DNA from: an uncultured Lachnospiraceae bacterium
GTDB lineage: Bacteria > Bacillota > Clostridia > Lachnospirales > Lachnospiraceae
Length of the DNA: 63,680 bases
Direction: 5' to 3'
NCBI GenBank assembly: GCA_949893755.1
Contig: CATLCV010000005.1
Span: 1 to 63,680, forward strand
Part shown: positions 17,781-26,012 of the stretch, one piece after another
How the letters are laid out: every line of letters begins with the position of its first letter
Numbering within the stretch: position 1 is the first letter of the stretch
Program-made: the position numbers and the translations under genes
Notes under the pieces: model-generated
Databases searched by the model: none
What the model was told of the DNA's origin: nothing
Seen by the model: only the letters and a program-made list of their open reading frames with translations

Positions 17781-18612
17781 CTCATTCAGCATATTGGTAA
17801 GACTTTTGAGCCAAAGATTTTCCTCTGCGGATAACTTTTTTGTGATAAGGATCTGGATGGGAATCAGATCCCCATATACATAATAAATTCCCTTTTCTTT
17901 TTCTTCGACCCGATATTTTTTGACATTCTTCAAATGCTCGATCATCTTCCGGGGATATTTTTCCGCTACGAAGGTAATAGTCAATTCGTCCGCGGGAATG
18001 CTGTTTACATACCGGACATCTGCTTTGTAAAAGCAGGTGTACCCGTAGACTTTGTAAAAATCATCTACACTGAGAGAATCATCCGGACTTTTATAGTATG
18101 TCACCAATTTTCGTAAGAAAATTGATGACCTGCTTGCGCTTCAGCGCAATTCCTCTTATATTCGATGATATTATGCTTTCTGAATATCCTTCCGATATTT
18201 TTCTTCACAGGCCTGTCCGTCTCTTTTTTGATGATCAGCACATCAATCTCCATCGGTTTTGTGCCCAGCTGATGTTCATTTTCAAACACCAGGTTGTCCG
18301 CGTCTTCTGCCAGTTCGATCTGGATTCCGGCAAAAAATGCAGGATGCCAATACGTCGCATCGTTTTCTTTTTTCTTCTGCTCCATAGAAAACCTCCTTAT
18401 TCTGTTTTTGTCAGGAGATTTTCAGTTCCGTTTCAGAAAACCCCCTGCTTATCTGGATAAAAGCACGAATTTTCTGAAAGGACAGGGGATGAAATCCCTT
18501 GTATGATATGTCTAAGATATAACGGAATCTGAGATTCCGAAATAATGGAACTTTTAGAAAATATGCTTTCCCTTATTCTAGCATAATTTTCCGAAGAAAC
18601 CAAGATAAAATA
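17781..18612 (-). repeat. Right copy of the segmental duplication
   Basis: Matches 1-562 in the same orientation, apart from the 282 bp missing there. This copy keeps the segment between the two CCGATATTTTT strings, including the R1 insertion. With the left copy it brackets about 17 kb. Confidence 0.85.
18096..18155. repeat. R1 short mobile repeat, copy A (inserted in Rpn gene)
   Basis: 60 bp between two TTATA strings (18091-18095, 18156-18160). Two adjacent hairpins: CAATTTTCGTAAGAAAATTG, then TTGCGCTTCAGCGCAA. Removing it with one TTATA restores the nuclease reading frame across EYK-SPDD, direct evidence of an insertion with target duplication. Confidence 0.88.
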
Positions 18613-18620
18613 AAAATTTC

Positions 18621-18661
18621 CACCTGTACGGTTGAAGGATCTAAAGATCATCCAACCTGCT
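18621..18661. repeat. R2-derived hairpin before the AraC gene's 3' end
   Basis: CTGTACGGTTGAAGGATCT followed by AAAGATCATCCAACCTGC. The same element, in the same orientation, follows the dehydrogenase gene at 21411-21448. It can fold as a stem and may end the AraC transcript. Confidence 0.7.
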
Positions 18662-18680
18662 ATGTTTCCAAAGGAGCCGG

Positions 18681-19568
18681 TCAATGTGGCCGGTCATAGG
18701 ACAAAGGACTAATATGCTCCTGGTATTCCTTCGGTGACATTCCAAATTCCTTGCGGAAGGCCCTGTAGAAGCTGGAATAGTCATGGAAGCCGTACATGAG
18801 GCAGGCTTCTCCTATACTTGTGCGGCTGCGTATGGCGTCACGGCACAGGAGGATCCTCTTTCTGAGGATATACTGATGGACGGATATCCCCAGGTTTTCC
18901 TTGAATATATGTGCAATGTGGTACTTGCTGACATAGAATTCGCGGGCCAGCCGGTCCAGGGAAAGCGTTTCATCAATGTGCTCTTCGATAAACTGCAGCA
19001 GGCCCTGATATAAGCTCTGCTCTTCGCCGGGCGTTTTCTGGTGCAGTTCTTCATAAACGGTCCGGTTCAGGTGCAGGATCAGGTCATTGACGCAAAGCGG
19101 GATCCTGGCGGCCTTTCCACACCGGTCGGAATGAATCTCCTCAATGAGCTGGAATACCCTGGCCTCCACTGCTTTAAAGGCAAGCGGGGCATAGTGGAAG
19201 ACATACCGCCTGGACTTGTCGGCAAGCTGCATCAGATAGATATAATCGGGAGAAACCTGCGCAAGCTCCCGGCAGTATGCCTGGCTGATCCAGAGTACAA
19301 AACGGCGGTAGGGAACGTCCATGCTGCGGACAACGGCAAAATGCGGGATCCCGGGCGGGATCAGGATCATATCCCCGGCTTTAAGCAGGGTGTCCGTGCC
19401 GTCAATATGTATAGATACATCCCCTTCCAGAAAAAAATAAAATTCATAATAATCATGGGTATGGCTTTTTACATGGTAGGAATGGTCGTCTTTATAATAA
19501 TAGATCTCAAAATCCTTTGACAGCATGTACTGGCGGGGGCAGAATTCAGTCTGCAGATCTTTTTTCAA
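18681..19568 (-). CDS. AraC-family regulator with N-terminal cupin
   Basis: 295 residues. An N-terminal cupin sugar-sensing domain (HTHDYYEFYFFLEG near 36-49; MILIPPGIPHF near 70) is followed by two helix-turn-helix motifs (LAREFYVSKYHIAHIFK; SIGEACLMYGFHDYSSFYRAF). It is divergent from the dehydrogenase gene, with a 227-bp shared upstream region, and most likely controls it. The inducer is probably a uronate or related sugar acid; this is inference. Confidence 0.9.
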   Translation of the reverse strand: MKKDLQTEFCPRQYMLSKDFEIYYYKDDHSYHVKSHTHDYYEFYFFLEGDVSIHIDGTDTLLKAGDMILIPPGIPHFAVVRSMDVPYRRFVLWISQAYCRELAQVSPDYIYLMQLADKSRRYVFHYAPLAFKAVEARVFQLIEEIHSDRCGKAARIPLCVNDLILHLNRTVYEELHQKTPGEEQSLYQGLLQFIEEHIDETLSLDRLAREFYVSKYHIAHIFKENLGISVHQYILRKRILLCRDAIRSRTSIGEACLMYGFHDYSSFYRAFRKEFGMSPKEYQEHISPLSYDRPH

Positions 19569-19683
19569 AACGGTACTCCCTTCGGGTTAAAAACTATCCA
19601 ACCTGCGCATTCATCCGGAACACATACAGAATACCACGGCAGCGCAAGTTTTGCAATGTACGCAGCAAGTATTTCAATGGAAT

Positions 19684-19705
19684 CTGCCGGCAGGAGTTGT
19701 ATAAT
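19684..19705 (+). promoter_or_regulatory. Putative operator and -10 for the dehydrogenase gene
   Basis: A perfect 10-bp palindrome CTGCCGGCAG (19684-19693) directly precedes TATAAT (19700-19705). No good -35 is visible, fitting an activator-dependent promoter. The leader downstream contains another R2-like arm (CCGCCTGTACGGCTGC, ~19725-19740). Confidence 0.45.
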
Positions 19706-19795
19706 CAGAATCATAGAAACTATGCCGCCTGTACGGCTGCATTAGCAGATGGAAAACATGTAAACAATTGATATACGAAAAGGAGTGTCAAAACA

Positions 19796-21427
19796 ATGGA
19801 ATTAACCTTACAGGGCATTGCAGACAAGCGGAAATGGGAAGAAAAGGGGTATCATCTCCCCCAGTACGACATCAAAAGGATGGCGGAGGCAACAAAGGAA
19901 AATCCGTTTTGGATCCACTTCGGGGCGGGGAATCTGTTCCGGGCGTTCCACGCCAACGCGGTACAGGGAATGCTGGACCGGGGAGAACTGGACCGGGGGC
20001 TGATCGTGGCCGAAGGCTTTGACCCCGAGATCATTGAAAAAATGTATATGCCCCATGACAACCTGGGGATCGCGGCAACCCTGAAGGCGGACGGAACGAT
20101 CGAAAAAACTGTGGTAGGAAGCGTGGCGGAGGCCCTTCCGCTGGATCCGGCAAATGAGCCGGCCTATGACAGGCTGCGGGAGATCTTCCGGAAAAAATCC
20201 CTCCAGATGGCCACATTTACCATTACGGAAAAGGGCTACAGCCTGGCGGATGGAAAAGGGAAGATGCTCCCGGACGTTGCTGAGGATTTTGCCGCGGGGC
20301 CGGAGGAGCCGTCCAGCTATATGGGAAAGGTGGCCTCCCTGCTGTATGCCAGATACCAGGCGGGAAGGCTGCCCATCGCGATGGTGAGTACCGACAACTG
20401 CTCCCACAACGGCGACAAGCTGTACGCGGCGATCCGGGCATTTGCAAAAGCATGGAAGGAAAACGGCAGGGCAGAGGCAGGCTTCCTGGAATATATCCAT
20501 TCGCATCAGGTGTCCTTTACCTGGAGCATGATCGACAAAATTACGCCCAGGCCGGATCCATCTGTGGAAGCGATTCTGAGGGAGGATGGTGTAGAGGGCC
20601 TGGATCCGGTGATCACATCCAAACATACCTATGTGGCTCCATTCGTGAACGCGGAGGAGACAGAGTACCTGGTCATTGAGGACGTATTTCCAAATGGGAG
20701 GCCGGATCTGACAAAGGGCGGGCTCATGTTCACGGACCGGAAGACGGTAGACCAGGTGGAGCGGATGAAGGTATGCACCTGCCTGAACCCGCTGCACACC
20801 TGCCTGGCGGTCTTTGGATGCCTGCTGGGATATCAGAGGATTTCCGAGGAAATGCAGGATCCGGAATTAAAGCGGCTGGTGGAAAGGATCGGATACCAGG
20901 AAGGGCTGCCGGTGGTTACAAATCCGGGAATCCTGGATCCGAAGGAATTTATCGATACGGTGCTGAAGGTGCGGATCCCGAATCCATTTATGCCGGATAC
21001 CCCCCAGCGGATCGCCACAGATACCTCCCAGAAGCTGGGCATCCGTTTTGGGGAGACGATCAAGGCATATGCCGCTTCTGACCGGTTGAAGGTGGATTCT
21101 CTCAGGCTGATCCCTCTTGTATTCGCCGGATGGCTGCGGTATCTGATGGCAGTGGACGATGCGGGAAATGCATTCGAACTCAGCCCGGATCCGTTTTTGG
21201 AAACAGTCTGCCCCTGCGTGGCGGGGTTTCGGCTTGAGGAAGCTGCCGATATGGAGGAAGTCAGGAGGGCGCTGAATCCCATCCTGGAGAATCAGAAAAT
21301 ATTCGGTGTAAACCTGTATGAAGTGGGGATGGCAGAACGGGTATGCGGATATTTTCAGGAGCTGACCGCCGGAACCGGGGCCGTGCGCCGTACATTGAAA
21401 ACATATGCTAACTGTACGGTTGGATGA
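19796..21427 (+). CDS. uxuB: Mannitol dehydrogenase-family enzyme, fructuronate reductase-like
   Basis: 543 residues. The nucleotide-binding segment WIHFGAGNLFRAFHANAV lies near 39-56 and the long-chain mannitol-dehydrogenase catalytic region (SFTWSMIDKITPRP near 240; Lys-containing later segments) is intact. UxuB converts D-fructuronate to D-mannonate with NADH in glucuronate breakdown; mannitol- or tagaturonate-type activity is possible. AAGGAG precedes ATG 19796. The last codons (NCTVG) and the TGA stop lie inside the R2-derived hairpin at 21411-21448, so the natural C-terminus has been replaced or extended by repeat DNA. It fits uronic acids released by the GH115/GH28/GH105 set. Confidence 0.72.
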   Translation: MELTLQGIADKRKWEEKGYHLPQYDIKRMAEATKENPFWIHFGAGNLFRAFHANAVQGMLDRGELDRGLIVAEGFDPEIIEKMYMPHDNLGIAATLKADGTIEKTVVGSVAEALPLDPANEPAYDRLREIFRKKSLQMATFTITEKGYSLADGKGKMLPDVAEDFAAGPEEPSSYMGKVASLLYARYQAGRLPIAMVSTDNCSHNGDKLYAAIRAFAKAWKENGRAEAGFLEYIHSHQVSFTWSMIDKITPRPDPSVEAILREDGVEGLDPVITSKHTYVAPFVNAEETEYLVIEDVFPNGRPDLTKGGLMFTDRKTVDQVERMKVCTCLNPLHTCLAVFGCLLGYQRISEEMQDPELKRLVERIGYQEGLPVVTNPGILDPKEFIDTVLKVRIPNPFMPDTPQRIATDTSQKLGIRFGETIKAYAASDRLKVDSLRLIPLVFAGWLRYLMAVDDAGNAFELSPDPFLETVCPCVAGFRLEEAADMEEVRRALNPILENQKIFGVNLYEVGMAERVCGYFQELTAGTGAVRRTLKTYANCTVG

Positions 21428-21448
21428 TCTAAAGATCATCCAACCTGC
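21411..21448. repeat. R2-derived hairpin overlapping the dehydrogenase stop codon
   Basis: GGTTGGATGATCT (21418-21430) pairs with AGATCATCCAACC (21433-21445), a 13-bp perfect stem. The stop TGA (21425-21427) lies in the left arm. It matches 18621-18661, so the AraC-dehydrogenase pair is bracketed by the same element. Confidence 0.75.
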
Positions 21449-21513
21449 GCATCCATTCGCAAAATCCGTGCTTACGCACTCTAGCGTCTGCTAACGCAGC
21501 CGCAGCTTCCGCT

Positions 21514-21557
21514 TCATCCTCCTGAGCCATCTGTATCGTGACCGGCCAGGAGGATGA
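21514..21557 (+). terminator. Terminator-like hairpin between convergent genes
   Basis: TCATCCTCCTG (21514-21524) pairs perfectly with CAGGAGGATGA (21547-21557), followed by GATTTTC. It lies between the dehydrogenase (ends 21427) and the convergent esterase (ends 21593), so it could serve both directions. Confidence 0.6.
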
Positions 21558-21592
21558 GATTTTCAATACAGCTCCGTGACATATCTGCCGCG

Positions 21593-23092
21593 CTATACCT
21601 CTGTCTCAAAGGGAAGTGCGGGCAGCCCCGCCGAATTATAGAGATTCACCTCATAATACCCTCTCTTTGCAAATGCAATCCGGCAGGGTGCGGACGTTTC
21701 CAGTTCAAGGTCCACCCGGCTTCCCTCCGCCCGGACCTTTTGGGGATCTATTTCCATGCCATTTACCAGGAAGAGATTTTCATGGACGGAATCCCCTTTG
21801 ACAACCAGCCCGCCGCCCGCATTCCGGAAATGAATCCGCACCCGGTTCCCGGTCCTTTCCGCGCGGTCAAACTCGGGAGCGTCGCACAGGAGTTCCTGCC
21901 CGTAGACGTGCCCCTGTGCCAGCAGTGCCAGCCGTTCGCCTATCGGTTTTTTGTCCTTTGGATGGATGTCGTACCGCATGCCCGCATCAGAGGCGGAAGC
22001 CAGCCAGACCTGCCGGAGCGTCCCGGCGCATTTTGCCTGAGCCTCCCGGATATCGGAAAAATGCGGCCGCTCTGTTCCCAGAAAGGACTCCATCGGAGCA
22101 AGCTGGACGAGGAGGAAAGGAAGCTCCTCCTTCCACAGCGCTCTCCAGCATTCGATCAGATCCTGGAGCACGTCCTGATAAATATCATAATGGGGATCGT
22201 CGCTTTCCCCCTGATACCACAGCACCCCGCGTATCGTATAAGGAGCCGTATGGGTCAGCATGGAATGGTATAACGCACAGGGCCGGTTGGGGCTGTAAGG
22301 GCCTGCCGCGGGACGGGCATCCCCCTTCGGAAGCGTGGAAGCCAGCTCCAATTGAGCTTCCTTCGTCAGCCCGGGCATGACCAGCATGGTAAATGCGTCG
22401 TCAAAGGGGAGTCCCCTGCTGTTGGCAGGATCCTTCCGAAATTCCGCCTTGTACCGTTCCAGATCCGGGATCCGCTTTAATCCGTTCTCATAATCCTCGA
22501 TCCATACCTGCCCATGCTTTTTTAATGAGTCCTCGTCCATCCAGCAGCTTGCGGTAGTGCCGCTCCAGTTGCAGCCCACAATACCTATGGGGACATCCAT
22601 CTCCTCATAGAGCTTTTTCGCCGTATAATAAGCCACGGCGGAAAAATATTTCAGATGCTCCGGGCCGCAGGGACGCCAGAAGCCCATCCGGGAATAGTCA
22701 AAATCCTCCTCCTGTCCGCCATAGGACACCTCCGGGTAATCAAAAAAACGGATATCCGGGCATTCGCAGGCCGCAAGCTCTTCCTCATAATGCATATCGA
22801 ACAGCATCTGAAATTCCATGTTGGACTGCCCTCCGGCCAGCCAGACCTCCCCCACCGCGACATTTTGAAGCTCCACGCTTCCTTCCGGCCCGGAAATCGT
22901 CATGACCCCGCCCCGGTGCGCTTCCATCGGAGGCAGCGTGACCTTCCAGCCGCCATGCTCCACTGCCGCGCTCCGGCTGTGACCGAAAAAAGAAACGGTG
23001 ATCTGCTCCCCCTCCGTTCCGGTACCCCAGACCTGCACCTCTTTGCCTCGCTGAAGCACCATATGATCCTGAAATATCCTTGCTGCTTTCAT
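21593..23092 (-). CDS. Sialate-O-acetylesterase-type carbohydrate esterase
   Basis: 499 residues from ATG 23092, preceded by GGGAGGAG (an upstream in-frame ATG at 23197 has none). Beta-domain N-terminus, then the SGNH nucleophile block AGGQSNMEFQM (Ser ~90), central block GVLWYQGESDDP and C-terminal SASDAGMRYDIHPKDK with the Asp/His pair. Members remove acetyl groups from sialic acid, xylan or pectin sugars. No signal peptide, so probably cytoplasmic. With no nan genes nearby and a uronide locus next door, plant acetyl esters are the likelier substrate. Confidence 0.85.
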   Translation of the reverse strand: MKAARIFQDHMVLQRGKEVQVWGTGTEGEQITVSFFGHSRSAAVEHGGWKVTLPPMEAHRGGVMTISGPEGSVELQNVAVGEVWLAGGQSNMEFQMLFDMHYEEELAACECPDIRFFDYPEVSYGGQEEDFDYSRMGFWRPCGPEHLKYFSAVAYYTAKKLYEEMDVPIGIVGCNWSGTTASCWMDEDSLKKHGQVWIEDYENGLKRIPDLERYKAEFRKDPANSRGLPFDDAFTMLVMPGLTKEAQLELASTLPKGDARPAAGPYSPNRPCALYHSMLTHTAPYTIRGVLWYQGESDDPHYDIYQDVLQDLIECWRALWKEELPFLLVQLAPMESFLGTERPHFSDIREAQAKCAGTLRQVWLASASDAGMRYDIHPKDKKPIGERLALLAQGHVYGQELLCDAPEFDRAERTGNRVRIHFRNAGGGLVVKGDSVHENLFLVNGMEIDPQKVRAEGSRVDLELETSAPCRIAFAKRGYYEVNLYNSAGLPALPFETEV

Positions 23093-23226
23093 ATAGCTCC
23101 TCCCTTTAGGAATTGTCACGAAATAATATGGTACGGATTGCGCAGAATAAAATTTCATGACAGTTCTTTCACATGTATCATCATGCCGGCTTTCCACTAT
23201 GCTGTGAAATAGAGTTGACTTTTTTT

Positions 23227-23255
23227 ATGATACTATGCATCCGCGCAGGAGTCAA
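23227..23255 (-). promoter_or_regulatory. Sigma-A-type promoter for the esterase gene
   Basis: On the minus strand TTGACT (23255-23250), a 17-bp spacer and TATCAT (23232-23227) make a good vegetative promoter about 135 bp upstream of ATG 23092. It lies just beyond the end of the methyltransferase-CAT gene. Confidence 0.6.
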
Positions 23256-23269
23256 ATATGGGAGTGCAT

Positions 23270-24712
23270 TTAGAAAGTACATTCATTGTGTTCCGATTCC
23301 TGGAACTGATCCAAATATTCCTGCAGATCCTGAGCCAGCCTGCCGACGTGAATCCCGTCCACAAAGGAATGATGGACCTGGACCGAAAACGGCAGCAGGG
23401 TCTTTCCATCCTTTTCGTAATATTTTCCCCAGTCAAATAGTGGCGTGGCGTTGTCCTTATTTCCGGAATCCGTGTGGGAGATATGGGTATAGGCTGCCCA
23501 CGGAAAAGCGGAAAACTGGAACACATCATTGCCCAACGGGCCTGTAAAATAGTCCTTCTGGGCCTGCTCCCTTTCGGCCGCCAGGACCACATATTCCTCC
23601 AGCGCTTCGGTCATTTCCACATTGACAACCTTGAACAATTCCGTATCCTGATTCAGATAGGTGAATGCGGTATGGATCCTGTCAAACAGCACCGGCTCAC
23701 CCTCAACAAAACGGTATCGAAATTCTTTGATCGCGTTTGCGCATTTGGAAACGGCAAATACAAACGAAAAGGTGAATGAGTACCCCTGCTTTCGTATAAA
23801 TTTCAGGAAATGCGTGATATCCAGCTCAAATGTAACGCAGTACTGCGGCTGGACGGCATTTCGGAAAACCTGATAATGCTGCGCCCGATCCCAATTTGCC
23901 AGATCTATTTTCTGCATCTGTGCATGAGGACCCGGCTTCTGTGCGTATATCCTGAGCCTGCGGAATGTCTCGAAATACGTGCCGTCCGGCTGCCGTGTCC
24001 TTTTCAGCATTTCCTCGATCACCTCCCGGCGGAAGGCTTCTTTGGATATCTGCGGGATCCGGCTGATAAACGGTACAATACAGGGCTGGTCGATCCAACG
24101 GATCATTTCAGAAGCATTGGAAAAGCAGCGGTCTTTCTTTATCTCCCGAATGGAAACGTCCGAAAATCCAACACCTGAGATCAACTCCGAATACTGCGAT
24201 TTTGAAGGCATAAACCAGGGCCATTCAAAATCCTGAAAATACCTTGCGTATTTTTTATCTGATAATTTCTTTTGCATCACATCGAGAAAATTGGCGCAGT
24301 TGCCGGCGCCCCCAAAATCCCACAGGATCCTTCCGTGAGGCTTTAATGCGTTGAAAGCATTTTTTAAAAGCCGGGCATGGTCCCGGATCCAATGCAGGGC
24401 AGCGTTAGAAAAAATGAGGTCAAATTCTTTTTCAAAATGCATCTCATGGATGTCCATACACGCAAAATCCAGATTCCCTCTGCGGATCGTGCCTGCCGTC
24501 CGGATCATACGGACGGAAGCATCGATTCCCAGCACCTTTCCATGGGGCACGGACAGCGCCAGCCGTTCCGTCAGGATTCCATCGCCGCAGCCCAGATCCA
24601 GTACGGTTTCATCCCCTTTGAGCGATAATTCGGAAATCAGATCATTTCCCCATTCCTTCTGGTGCTTAGAAGCCAGTCTGTACTTTTCTCCGTCAAACGC
24701 ATAAGCAGTCAT
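23270..24712 (-). CDS. SAM methyltransferase - CAT-like acetyltransferase fusion
   Basis: 480 residues from ATG 24712 (AAAGGAGGAG upstream). Residues 1-~258 are a class I methyltransferase of the trans-aconitate-methyltransferase kind: VLDLGCGDG (37-45), GIDAS, FDLIFSNAALHWI. Residues ~266-480 match the chloramphenicol acetyltransferase fold, with FTFSFVFAVSKCAN, FQFSAFPW and the catalytic HHSFVDGIHVG (447-457). Both active-site sets look intact and the join is in frame with no stop. CAT-fold proteins acetylate hydroxyls, often of antibiotics, but many chromosomal members have unknown substrates. It is divergent from a LysR gene, suggesting induction by a small molecule. Confidence 0.85.
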   Translation of the reverse strand: MTAYAFDGEKYRLASKHQKEWGNDLISELSLKGDETVLDLGCGDGILTERLALSVPHGKVLGIDASVRMIRTAGTIRRGNLDFACMDIHEMHFEKEFDLIFSNAALHWIRDHARLLKNAFNALKPHGRILWDFGGAGNCANFLDVMQKKLSDKKYARYFQDFEWPWFMPSKSQYSELISGVGFSDVSIREIKKDRCFSNASEMIRWIDQPCIVPFISRIPQISKEAFRREVIEEMLKRTRQPDGTYFETFRRLRIYAQKPGPHAQMQKIDLANWDRAQHYQVFRNAVQPQYCVTFELDITHFLKFIRKQGYSFTFSFVFAVSKCANAIKEFRYRFVEGEPVLFDRIHTAFTYLNQDTELFKVVNVEMTEALEEYVVLAAEREQAQKDYFTGPLGNDVFQFSAFPWAAYTHISHTDSGNKDNATPLFDWGKYYEKDGKTLLPFSVQVHHSFVDGIHVGRLAQDLQEYLDQFQESEHNECTF

Positions 24713-24829
24713 GTAAAATCTCCTCCTTTCGTGCAAGGCACCGTAAACAGTAATTGAATTATACTTCTCATCATGATATAGTTCAAATATATAGTTTTTA
24801 TAAAAATCATAAGTTAAATTTATGGATTA

Positions 24830-24915
24830 TGAAACGACCGAATGGCCATAATGGGATGCCCATGGGTATGCCTTGTGAAACGGCCGAATGGCCATAAAGG
24901 GGTGCCCTTGGGTAT
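24830..24915. repeat. Tandem 40-bp repeat, 46-bp period, in divergent intergenic region
   Basis: Two units (24830-24869, 24876-24915) start TGAAACGRCCGAATGGCC and end TGCCCWTGGGTAT, six bases apart. Each contains GGCCGAATGGCC-type and TGCCCATGGGTA-type dyads. They lie between the methyltransferase-CAT and LysR genes. A degenerate tandem pair with the same layout lies at ~48955-49041, so this is a dispersed repeat rather than a local operator alone. Confidence 0.7.
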
Positions 24916-24949
24916 TATATTTTTACGGACAAGATAACAGGGAGGAACC

Positions 24950-25822
24950 ATGAACACATTTGATAATCTCACAAAATATAAGATATTCCTTTCCGCCGCG
25001 GAAAATAAAAGTATCTCCAAAGCCGCCGCACAGCTCTATATTTCCCAGCCGGCGGTCAGCATGACCATTAAAAAGCTGGAGGAAAATCTGAACACGACGC
25101 TTTTTATCAGGAAGTCCAAGGGCGTGGTGCTGACGGAAAAAGGGAGATTATTATACGACAGTGCGAAAAAAGCGCTCCAAATGCTTTCCGACACGGAAAA
25201 AAGTTTGAGATTTCCGCCCGGCACAGGTCATTTGCGCATAGCGACCAGCAATGTACTGTGCAAGCATTTTCTCATGCCTTATCTACAGGATTTTTTGAAG
25301 CGGTATCCGGATACGGATCTGGCGATCACATGCACCTCCTCGGCGGAAGCGTGCCGGATGATCGAAGAGTGCAGCATAGACCTGGCGCTGGTGGTCAAGC
25401 CGCGGAACCAGGGAAGTTCCGTCTATCACCCCCTGGGGACCATTGACTATATTTTCGTCTGCGCGCCGGTGTACCGGGAAAGACTGAACTGCGGGAATGA
25501 TGAAATCTTTGATCACGCCAACATTATGCTCCTGGATCAGGACAATGTGTCCCGGAAGCACATCAATGCCTACTATGCAAAAAACAATATCATTCCCCTG
25601 CATATCCTTGAGGTCAATGAAATGGACATGCTGATCGAATTTGCGAAAATGGGGATCGGGGTGTCCTGCGTGGTAAAGCAATTTGTGGAGCAGGAGCTGA
25701 AAACGGGCGCCCTGACGGAGATCGTCCTGTCCAATCCCGTACCGCCCCGCGAGATCGGATTCTTATACAATGAGCTGCGGCCGTTCAACGAGAATATTCT
25801 GAAGCTGATCCATGGGATGTGA
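24950..25822 (+). CDS. LysR-family transcriptional regulator
   Basis: 290 residues. The winged helix-turn-helix is at the N-terminus (KIFLSAAENKSISKAAAQLYISQPAVSMTIKKLE is split here as ISKAAAQLYISQPAVS), followed by a two-lobe effector domain. GGGAGG precedes ATG 24950. It is divergent from the methyltransferase-CAT gene and is the likely regulator of it, with the 24830-24915 repeats between them. Confidence 0.9.
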   Translation: MNTFDNLTKYKIFLSAAENKSISKAAAQLYISQPAVSMTIKKLEENLNTTLFIRKSKGVVLTEKGRLLYDSAKKALQMLSDTEKSLRFPPGTGHLRIATSNVLCKHFLMPYLQDFLKRYPDTDLAITCTSSAEACRMIEECSIDLALVVKPRNQGSSVYHPLGTIDYIFVCAPVYRERLNCGNDEIFDHANIMLLDQDNVSRKHINAYYAKNNIIPLHILEVNEMDMLIEFAKMGIGVSCVVKQFVEQELKTGALTEIVLSNPVPPREIGFLYNELRPFNENILKLIHGM

Positions 25823-25825
25823 AAG

Positions 25826-25862
25826 GTTACAGGCCACATCTTGATCAGGCGTGTCCTGTAAC
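25826..25862. repeat. R3 hairpin, copy 1
   Basis: GTTACAGG (25826-25833) pairs with CCTGTAAC (25855-25862) around TTGATCAGG. A close copy lies at 29756-29792. It directly follows the LysR stop and may end its transcript. Confidence 0.7.
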
Positions 25863-25885
25863 AGCGAAAGCCTAGAAGTTTCAGA

Positions 25886-25911
25886 AATGCACGCATCATA
25901 TTGCGTGCATT
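25886..25911 (+). terminator. Terminator-like hairpin after LysR
   Basis: AATGCACGCA pairs perfectly with TGCGTGCATT, followed by CCCTTTCTG. The remaining DNA up to the LacI gene holds a CGGCCGGTCCGGCCG palindrome (~25944-25960), a candidate operator. Confidence 0.5.
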
Positions 25912-26012
25912 CCCTTTCTGTGGTAAGATATTGTTACTACGGGCGGCCGGTCCGGCCGTGAAAAGCAGCGATTCGGAACAAATGACAGCGGAAGGAAACG
26001 AGGAGAGAGATT

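Larger units (their letters stand above)
17288..18385 (-). pseudogene. Rpn-family PD-(D/E)XK nuclease gene interrupted by two short repeats
   Basis: Three reading frames join into one gene. From ATG 18385 come ~60 codons with IDVLIIKK and NIIEYK (the D...ExK nuclease core). A 60-bp insertion (18096-18155) with a TTATA duplication shifts the frame. The next part runs to IMRANQK near 17685, where an 81-bp insertion (17604-17684, GTTT duplication) breaks it again. The last part (FQEVNGMSDIF to the stop at 17288) completes a product of about 320 residues. The family is linked to recombination-promoting nuclease-like proteins. A ribosome site (AGGAGG) precedes ATG 18385. The gene cannot make a full protein now. 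Base composition is AT-richer than neighbours. Confidence 0.85.

Noticed and set aside
1-18612. Composite transposon with the Rpn genes as transposases
   Set aside because: Rpn proteins are PD-(D/E)XK nuclease-like; both copies are broken and there are no terminal inverted repeats or outer target duplications visible.
23173-23547. Plus-strand frame over the end of the CAT-like domain
   Set aside because: Antisense to the catalytic HHSFVDG region of the fusion protein and without motifs.
24830-24915. Tandem repeat as a type III antitoxin RNA array
   Set aside because: Only two units and the neighbouring proteins are LysR and a methyltransferase-CAT fusion, not a ToxN-like nuclease.
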